Assembly (NCBI GenBank): GCA_002770955.1
Contig: PCUH01000184.1
Coordinates: forward strand, 5,596-13,656
Direction: 5' to 3'
Source of the DNA: Flavobacteriales bacterium CG18_big_fil_WC_8_21_14_2_50_32_9
Lineage (GTDB): Bacteria; Bacteroidota; Bacteroidia; Flavobacteriales_E; Vicingaceae
DNA length: 8,061 nucleotides
Shown here: in pieces, positions 1 to 4,375 of the stretch
Numbering within the stretch: position 1 is the stretch's first letter
Layout of the letters: each line of letters starts with the position of its first letter
Program-made: the position numbers and the translations under genes
The notes under the pieces: model-generated
Seen by the model: the letters and a program-made list of their open reading frames with translations, nothing else
Databases searched by the model: none
What the model was told of the DNA's origin: nothing

Positions 1-1451
1 ACATTGTCAATGATACAACTGTTGTTTTCATAACGTACTTTAAAGCCAAATTTTGCTTCATTATAATTGTTTGATGGCGAAATCTTAAGCTCACATCCAA
101 TATAAATTAAGGCTTCCTCTAAAAAAGGGGTGAAATCTGCTGTACCATGAATAAGTTTATCATAAATTTCATTATAAGATACTCCAGCTATTTTCTCTAC
201 TGATTTTTTATAATCTAAATCACTTATTCCTTTTCCTTTTTTAGCAAAATCGGTGTAAAGGAGTTTCATCACATCTTTCAATGCTTTTATGTTACTGGTG
301 TTTTTCATGATAAAAACATCGGTAATAAAAGCGATTAATGCTCCTTCGGTATAAATAGAACCTTTTCGATTAGGAATACCTTTTACATAACCGTCTAACC
401 AAGTATCGAACGAAGAGGCTGCTACCGACATGTTTTCTACTCCAAAATTAGTATAATGTCTTTCTAGCAATTTATCGAACGTATTTTTGTATTGATTCCA
501 ATCGAAAACGCCTGAAGTAAATAAATATTTATCTCCAAAATAAGTGGTAACACCTTCATCCAAATAGCCTAAAACGGTATAATTTTCCTTGGTATAATCA
601 TAAGGATGCATTTCTATTGGTCGAATTTGTTTTACATTCCAAGTATGATACAATTCATGGGAACTCACGCCCAACAATTCGTTGTACCAACCTTTTTCAT
701 CCATTATTTCATAAGAAGGACCCAAAGCAATTACCGTAGAATTATAATGTTCCACTCCATGATAGGTTCTGTAAGTTAAAATTTGGAAAAGAAAATGATA
801 TTCTTCCGTAGGGAAACCACCAAAATCGTTGATTTGAGCATCAATAAATTTTTTAAAATCCAATTCTAATTTTTTAAAATCAGGCTTACATTCTCCTTGA
901 AACCACAAATGAAAAAGCACTTTGTTTTGCTCAAAGCTATGGTGTTGTAATGAATTACTTGCAATAAAAGGACTATCAACCAATTCATGAAAATCTTTTG
1001 CTTCAAATTGATGTTTCGACTTGGCTTTTAACCCTGTGGCTACTTGATAATCATGAGGTAATTGGAGTGTTAATGTACATTTTTCATTGATGTAATCAGG
1101 AACAAACATCAAACAATTCACTCCATTTACATACAATTGATTGGCATCTAAATAGGATGATCCTGCATTCATCTCAGCTGCATAATAATTATAGTTGACA
1201 TGAATTTTTTTTGCTTGATTGGTAGTAATTTCCCACAAGTCTTTTTTTAATTTTTTAAAAGGTAAAGGATTCCCATTTTCATCAAAAGGTTGAAATTTTT
1301 GGATGTTTTTAGCAAAATTTCCTAGTTCATACCTTCCCGGACGCCAAGCGGGCAATTGCAGCAGCAATTCAGAAGCATTTATTTTATCGATGACAAGCTC
1401 TATGTCAATAAAATGAGTAGTGGGCTGTTGGTAAGAAATAATATACTGCAT
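1..1451 (-). CDS. M61 family aminopeptidase (glycyl aminopeptidase-like), C-terminus missing
   Basis: I translated 483 codons from the ATG at 1451 down to the window edge, with no stop. M61 peptidases are zinc metalloenzymes that remove N-terminal residues; the characterised Sphingomonas member prefers glycine. The N-terminal M61_N domain carries the family motif PAWRPGRYELGNFAKNI at residues 34-50. GVEH at 232-235 corresponds to the family's G-x-E-H motif before the active site. The zinc-binding HELYH is at 265-269, continuing as TWNVKQIRP, which is near-diagnostic of M61. Glu299, in DEGVTTYFGD, is the probable third zinc ligand. The visible end (about 465-483) reads like the first strands of the C-terminal PDZ domain, so roughly 100 residues are probably missing. 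There is no signal peptide, so the enzyme is probably cytoplasmic. The frame stays open upstream of 1451 but has no further ATG before the promoter motif, which favours this start. The gene is divergent from rlmB. Family certain; substrate unknown. Confidence 0.93.
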   Translation of the reverse strand, partial: MQYIISYQQPTTHFIDIELVIDKINASELLLQLPAWRPGRYELGNFAKNIQKFQPFDENGNPLPFKKLKKDLWEITTNQAKKIHVNYNYYAAEMNAGSSYLDANQLYVNGVNCLMFVPDYINEKCTLTLQLPHDYQVATGLKAKSKHQFEAKDFHELVDSPFIASNSLQHHSFEQNKVLFHLWFQGECKPDFKKLELDFKKFIDAQINDFGGFPTEEYHFLFQILTYRTYHGVEHYNSTVIALGPSYEIMDEKGWYNELLGVSSHELYHTWNVKQIRPIEMHPYDYTKENYTVLGYLDEGVTTYFGDKYLFTSGVFDWNQYKNTFDKLLERHYTNFGVENMSVAASSFDTWLDGYVKGIPNRKGSIYTEGALIAFITDVFIMKNTSNIKALKDVMKLLYTDFAKKGKGISDLDYKKSVEKIAGVSYNEIYDKLIHGTADFTPFLEEALIYIGCELKISPSNNYNEAKFGFKVRYENNSCIIDN

Positions 1452-1474
1452 AATTAATAGATTTTTTATAGCAG

Positions 1475-1482
1475 CAAAGGTA
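1475..1482 (-). promoter_or_regulatory. Bacteroidota -7 promoter element for the M61 peptidase gene
   Basis: On the minus strand these bases read TACCTTTG, an exact match to the Bacteroidota -7 consensus TAnnTTTG. The element ends 23 bases before the ATG at 1451, the same gap as for the M1 gene at 4376. No clear TTG -33 element lies 17-23 bases upstream, so the call rests on the -7 box and its position. Transcription would start about 7 bases downstream and give a short leader without a Shine-Dalgarno sequence, as is usual in this phylum. Confidence 0.5.
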
Positions 1483-1501
1483 ATATTCAAGTAAGGAAAT
1501 T

Positions 1502-1529
1502 TTGAATTTTGAATGATTAATTGTGAATT
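1502..1529. repeat. Four degenerate tandem heptamers (TTGAATT-like)
   Basis: The sequence reads as consecutive heptamers TTGAATT, TTGAATG, ATTAATT and GTGAATT. Only the first two are nearly identical; the others keep the 7-base phase with two to three changes. Such TTGAATT runs are, from memory, common filler in Bacteroidota intergenic DNA. The run lies just outside the GC-rich element at 1541-1706, and its last three bases are shared with the left 14-bp direct repeat. No function is inferred. Confidence 0.45.
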
Positions 1530-1540
1530 AATTTTCTTTT
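1527..1540. repeat. Left copy of a 14-bp perfect direct repeat flanking an intergenic element
   Basis: ATTAATTTTCTTTT occurs here and again, identically and in the same orientation, at 1707-1720. Bases on both sides of the two copies differ, so the match is exactly 14 bp. The repeats bracket the GC-richer block 1541-1706, the arrangement expected of a target-site duplication left by an insertion. The AT-rich composition makes a chance match more likely than the length alone suggests. Confidence 0.55.
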
Positions 1541-1550
1541 TACGCCATCG

Positions 1551-1570
1551 TTTGTTTCTTCACAAACAAA
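1551..1570. repeat. Small hairpin, 7-bp perfect stem
   Basis: TTTGTTT at 1551-1557 is the exact inverse of AAACAAA at 1564-1570, with a 6-base loop. It sits near the left end of the putative inserted element. The AT-rich stem would be only moderately stable, and no U-run follows directly, so I do not call it a terminator. Confidence 0.45.
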
Positions 1571-1634
1571 AGCAAAAAAGGGAATTTTGTTACCTATCCA
1601 TTTGTCTGTTTTCTAAAAACACACCCCTTCCTTG

Positions 1635-1646
1635 CCGAAAAATCGG
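1635..1646. repeat. Short GC-rich hairpin (CCGA-AAAA-TCGG) in the element core
   Basis: The 4-bp inverted repeat CCGA/TCGG has a 4-base A loop and is followed by GGACAGGC. Read on the minus strand this is GCCTGTCCCGA followed by a T-run and CGG, which resembles the CCTGTCCCGAT...ATCGGGA palindromes I recall as abundant between Bacteroidota genes. The stem alone is short. The resemblance is from memory and untested. Confidence 0.35.
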
Positions 1647-1706
1647 GACAGGCTTCTCAAGAGGGGGAGCTAACGCACAATGCCGTCTTCCAATGCTCAT
1701 AAAAAC

Positions 1707-1720
1707 ATTAATTTTCTTTT
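1707..1720. repeat. Right copy of the 14-bp perfect direct repeat
   Basis: Identical to ATTAATTTTCTTTT at 1527-1540. It borders the element on the rlmB side, immediately before the candidate rlmB promoter. Removing one repeat copy plus the intervening 166 bp would restore a continuous AT-rich spacer, as expected of an empty site. Confidence 0.55.
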
Positions 1721-1725
1721 ATAAA

Positions 1726-1733
1726 TATGTTTC
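1726..1733 (+). promoter_or_regulatory. Weak candidate -7 element for rlmB
   Basis: TATGTTTC matches TAnnTTTG at all fixed positions except the final G. It ends 22 bases before the rlmB ATG, close to the spacing of the better promoters for the M61 and M1 genes. A second imperfect candidate, TAATTTTA at 1744-1751, would give an almost leaderless transcript. Neither has a convincing -33 TTG. If the block at 1541-1706 is an insertion, it would have separated this -7 region from its original upstream sequence. Confidence 0.28.
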
Positions 1734-1755
1734 AGGACTTTACTAATTTTACCAC

Positions 1756-2496
1756 ATGAATAAAGACGAACATTTAATTTTCGGAATACATCCTATTCTG
1801 GAAGCTATCAACTCAGGAAAAGAAATTGACAAACTCTATATCCAACAAGACATTAAAGGACCAGGATTAACCGAGTTGCGCAACGCCATTAAAAAACACA
1901 AAATCCCTTTCTCTCATGTTCCTGTTTTTAAATTAAACAAACATGTTTCAGGCAATCATCAGGGTGTTATAGGATTTATATCTCCCATAGCATTGCATGA
2001 TATTGAACAAATTGTTCCTACTTTATTTGAACAAGGAAAAGTTCCCTTTGTTTTAATTTTAGATAAGGTTACGGATGTACGTAATTTTGGAGCAATAAGT
2101 CGTTCTGCTGCTTGTGCTGGTGTAGATGCTATTGTAATTCCAAGCAGAGAATCGGCTCAAATAAATGCGGATGCCATAAAAACATCTGCTGGAGCATTGA
2201 ATCATATTCCTGTTTGCAAAGTTCAAAATTTAACTGACACCGTGTTATTTCTAAAAGCAAGTGGTTTGAAAATTGTTTCTTGCACCGAAAAAAGCTCCGA
2301 CACTATTTATGATGTTGATTATACTTCTCCAACAGCAATTATTATGGGCGGGGAAGAAAAAGGTATTTCAAATCAATTATTAAAAAATAGTGATGCACGC
2401 GTTAAAATTCCAATTGTGGGAGAAATTTCTTCTCTGAATGTGTCTGTTGCTGCTGGAATAGTGCTTTTTGAAGCAGCCAAACAACGATTTAATTAG
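1756..2496 (+). CDS. rlmB: 23S rRNA 2'-O-ribose methyltransferase, SpoU/TrmH family (probable RlmB)
   Basis: A SPOUT-class, SAM-dependent RNA ribose 2'-O-methyltransferase of 246 residues, the usual RlmB size. RlmB methylates G2251 in the 23S rRNA peptidyl-transferase P-loop. The N-terminal substrate-binding domain is visible as LIFGIHPILEAINSGKEIDK (from residue 7) and NHQGVIGF (67-74). The knotted catalytic domain has motif 1 LDKVTDVRNFGAISRSA (102-118) with Asn110 and catalytic Arg116, motif 2 IIMGGEEKGIS (195-205), and motif 3 KIPIVGEISSLNVSVAAG (217-234) containing the conserved SLNVS. The ATG at 1756 is chosen because the substrate-binding domain begins right after it; there is no Shine-Dalgarno sequence. 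The gene is monocistronic as seen: divergent from the M61 gene and convergent with the 513-residue gene. The family is certain. Assignment to RlmB rather than a paralogue modifying another rRNA or tRNA site is likely but rests on length and N-terminal domain. Confidence 0.92.
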   Translation: MNKDEHLIFGIHPILEAINSGKEIDKLYIQQDIKGPGLTELRNAIKKHKIPFSHVPVFKLNKHVSGNHQGVIGFISPIALHDIEQIVPTLFEQGKVPFVLILDKVTDVRNFGAISRSAACAGVDAIVIPSRESAQINADAIKTSAGALNHIPVCKVQNLTDTVLFLKASGLKIVSCTEKSSDTIYDVDYTSPTAIIMGGEEKGISNQLLKNSDARVKIPIVGEISSLNVSVAAGIVLFEAAKQRFN

Positions 2497-2522
2497 AGGC
2501 TGAACTTTAAAGTTCAGTCTCT
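2495..2522. terminator. 28-nt palindrome between convergent genes, probable bidirectional terminator
   Basis: AGAGGCTGAACTTT (2495-2508) is followed directly by its near-perfect inverse AAAGTTCAGTCTCT (2509-2522). Thirteen of 14 positions pair; the exception, G2499 with T2518, is a G-U wobble in plus-strand RNA and an A-C mismatch in minus-strand RNA, so the hairpin is stronger for rlmB transcripts. Two bases of the rlmB stop codon TAG (2494-2496) lie inside the left arm. No U-run follows on either strand, so it is not a textbook intrinsic terminator. Placement between two gene ends still favours a termination or 3'-end-protection role. Confidence 0.6.
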
Positions 2523-2553
2523 CGACTAAAAAGACAGGCACTAATTAGATTAA

Positions 2554-4095
2554 TTATCCACCATTTTTTGCTTTCAACAACATCAATTTAACAAAAGATT
2601 GATTGTTGATTTTACTATCTAACCAAATTAAAAAATCAAAATAATCGAGTGCAATTTTCTCATAAGGATCTTGTAAGACGGTTAATAAACTCTTTTTAAA
2701 TTCAATAAATTGATCTTTGAGTTTTTCTTGTGTTTTGCATTTAGTTAGTTTTCGCATTTCTTGAATGAATACAGTCTCAAATTTATAATCTCTTTTATTA
2801 ATAGTTAAAAACCGTTTGGTTGACTTAATATTATATTCTAGTAAATCTAGGTTATTTAACTCATAATGAATAATTAAATTAACTAATCGAGCAAACGTAT
2901 AAACATCATCTCTCAAGCCAGGTTTATTTTCGTTAAGCACTAAATTAATATAACGTAATGCTCCTTTTAAATCTTCAGTAAAAAAATAAGCCCGAGAAAT
3001 ATTATAATAAAAAAGCATTTCTTCTTCTTTATTAACTTTTCCATTAAATCGATTTAACCGCTCTAAAATTTCAGGAACAACTTGTTTAATAGCTTTTGCG
3101 TATTCTCCTTTTGAAATGAATATATTTAATTCAGCATTAAAAGGCAATGTAAATAATTTCAATTGAATATCTATACTTTCAAAGCCTTGCTTCGTTTCTA
3201 AAGCTTTCATTTTTTCAATAATAGAAAGCGTTTTATCCCAATCTTTCTCTGCCAAATAAGTATATAATACATTATTTAATGCTCTAATGTATCTTTTAGG
3301 GAGTTCCTTCATGATAGGCGGGTTTGCCTCCATTATTTTAATTACTTTGTTGAAATTTTCAGAAGAAGTTTCGTGGTCATGATTAGTAACAGCACAAAGA
3401 CCTTTAATTGAATAGCATGCGGTTGTTGCTTTAATAGAATGAGCTGTGTTCTTACCAACAATTAAGGGATGGGTTGCAATTTTTTTAATCTCATTCTGTC
3501 CCTCTTTATTCCGAGTATAACCTCCTTTTCGTATCACATAATTTACCCTAGAATATAATTTTTGATATTCAGCAATGTTTCTTAATTTCTCTATACAGTC
3601 CGATTCTTCATCAATTAAATTGTCCATGTTCACTTTGAACTTATTGTCCAAAAAAGCTTCTTCAACTAATTTTTTTTCCCAATCAATTAAATCAAGTAAA
3701 AAATAATATTTCTCATAAACATAAGCAGTCTCTTTTGTTCTTAAAATATTTTTATAGCATTCTGTATAAAGAGCTTTGTTAAATAGGAGTTCAATATTTC
3801 GTAAGTTTTCCTGTATAATAGATGCGGCAGAAGTATCTGCATGAAACCCTCTTAAGCTTTTTAAAATAAGCTTATATAAATGGTTTTTTTCCGAGGGCAA
3901 ATGTTTGATGAAATTTTCGTCTTTAAGTTGATATTTTAAAACCTCTTCATCATATTCATTTTGCTCATCCACGGACTCAAAAAGCTTCATATAGTTCTTT
4001 TCTCCAGTCTGCAACGAAGACATTAATTTAAAATATCTTTTCTCTGATTTTGTCAGTGATTTTATCAGGTGAAATAATTCTTTTGAAGGCTTCAT
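2554..4095 (-). CDS. Conserved-type hypothetical protein, helix-rich with TPR-like segments
   Basis: A 513-residue protein that I cannot assign to a named family. It has no signal peptide or membrane segment and is rich in Lys, Glu, Leu, Asn and Tyr, so a soluble cytoplasmic protein is expected. The N-terminus has a compact charged motif, LIKSLTKSEKRYFKL (10-24), which I recall at the start of hypothetical proteins from Bacteroidota. The rest looks like an all-helical repeat solenoid. TPR-like helix pairs are visible at about 224-258, 270-297, 317-347 and 360-392; the last (NISRAYFFTEDLKGALRYINLVL) is closest to the TPR pattern of small and aromatic positions. No catalytic motif is seen. A scaffold or protein-binding role would be inference from the fold only. 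The ATG at 4095 is preceded by AT-rich sequence without a Shine-Dalgarno, and the N-terminal motif begins at once, supporting this start. Convergent with rlmB, divergent from the M1 peptidase gene. Confidence 0.85.
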   Translation of the reverse strand: MKPSKELFHLIKSLTKSEKRYFKLMSSLQTGEKNYMKLFESVDEQNEYDEEVLKYQLKDENFIKHLPSEKNHLYKLILKSLRGFHADTSAASIIQENLRNIELLFNKALYTECYKNILRTKETAYVYEKYYFLLDLIDWEKKLVEEAFLDNKFKVNMDNLIDEESDCIEKLRNIAEYQKLYSRVNYVIRKGGYTRNKEGQNEIKKIATHPLIVGKNTAHSIKATTACYSIKGLCAVTNHDHETSSENFNKVIKIMEANPPIMKELPKRYIRALNNVLYTYLAEKDWDKTLSIIEKMKALETKQGFESIDIQLKLFTLPFNAELNIFISKGEYAKAIKQVVPEILERLNRFNGKVNKEEEMLFYYNISRAYFFTEDLKGALRYINLVLNENKPGLRDDVYTFARLVNLIIHYELNNLDLLEYNIKSTKRFLTINKRDYKFETVFIQEMRKLTKCKTQEKLKDQFIEFKKSLLTVLQDPYEKIALDYFDFLIWLDSKINNQSFVKLMLLKAKNGG

Positions 4096-4375
4096 TTATT
4101 TTCTATATTTATTTAACAGATTTAAGAAGAAAAAAACCACTTTGTTATTTTGAAAAATAATCAAAACTTCGCTTTATAGCATTACAATATTAGTATAAAA
4201 AAATCAAAACATAAAATTTAAAATTAAATACTATTGAAATGTCATTTTTTTACCAAAAATACATTTCTTCTCCATAAAACACATTGAACTGAAATTTTTG
4301 AATGATAAACCTATACTTAATCCTTTTTAAAAAATAGATTTCTGTAAATTTGATTTTTATATTAACAATATCCCT
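4096..4375. other. AT-rich divergent intergenic region
   Basis: These 280 bp separate the starts of the 513-residue gene (minus) and the M1 peptidase gene (plus), so both promoters should lie here. The plus-strand promoter is clear (4345-4352). For the minus gene the only exact TAnnTTTG match, TATTTTTG, is at 4254-4261, over 150 bases before the ATG and without a -33 TTG; it would imply a long leader. No coding frame, RNA gene or convincing operator is seen. A short AAATG-T-CATTT palindrome (4237-4247) is probably chance in such AT-rich DNA. Confidence 0.6.
4345..4352 (+). promoter_or_regulatory. Bacteroidota -7 promoter element for the M1 peptidase gene
   Basis: TAAATTTG is an exact match to TAnnTTTG and ends 23 bases before the ATG at 4376, the same gap as for the M61 gene. 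The -33 region is a T-run (about 4324-4328) rather than a clear TTG. Transcription would start near 4359 and leave a leader of under 20 bases without a Shine-Dalgarno sequence. Confidence 0.55.

Larger units (their letters stand above)
1541..1706. repeat. Putative non-coding interspersed element, possibly an insertion upstream of rlmB
   Basis: This 166-bp block fills most of the gene-free stretch 1452-1755. It is clearly less AT-rich than its surroundings: by my count 1621-1690 is about 56% G+C, while flanking intergenic DNA is far lower. It contains a 7-bp-stem hairpin at 1551-1570, a CCGA-AAAA-TCGG hairpin at 1635-1646, and a C-run (1624-1627) facing a G-run (1663-1667). These are features I associate with short palindromic repeats scattered between Bacteroidota genes. 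A 77-codon open frame crosses it (1513-1746), but its product is low-complexity and unlike any protein I know, so I treat it as chance. The flanking 14-bp repeats suggest insertion. Ends resembling a very imperfect inverted repeat (1542-1554 against 1674-1686, 9 of 13) are too weak to rely on. There is no transposase. Confidence 0.5.

Noticed and set aside
1542..1686. Terminal inverted repeats of a transposon (1542-1554 against 1674-1686)
   Set aside because: Only 9 of 13 positions match, and the right arm lies 20 bases inside the edge marked by the direct repeat. Not distinguishable from chance.
1513..1746. 77-codon open frame on the plus strand upstream of rlmB
   Set aside because: It spans the direct repeats and the palindromic element, its product is low-complexity with no recognisable family, and it ends just before the rlmB start. 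Best explained as a chance frame through non-coding DNA.
4237..4247. AAATG-T-CATTT palindrome as an operator in the divergent promoter region
   Set aside because: A 5-bp AT-rich arm is expected by chance in about 280 bp of such composition, and it is not placed at either promoter.
4254..4261. TATTTTTG on the minus strand as the promoter of the 513-residue gene
   Set aside because: It matches the -7 consensus but lies more than 150 bases from the start codon, has no -33 element, and T/A-rich matches are frequent here. Kept only as a note in the intergenic entry.
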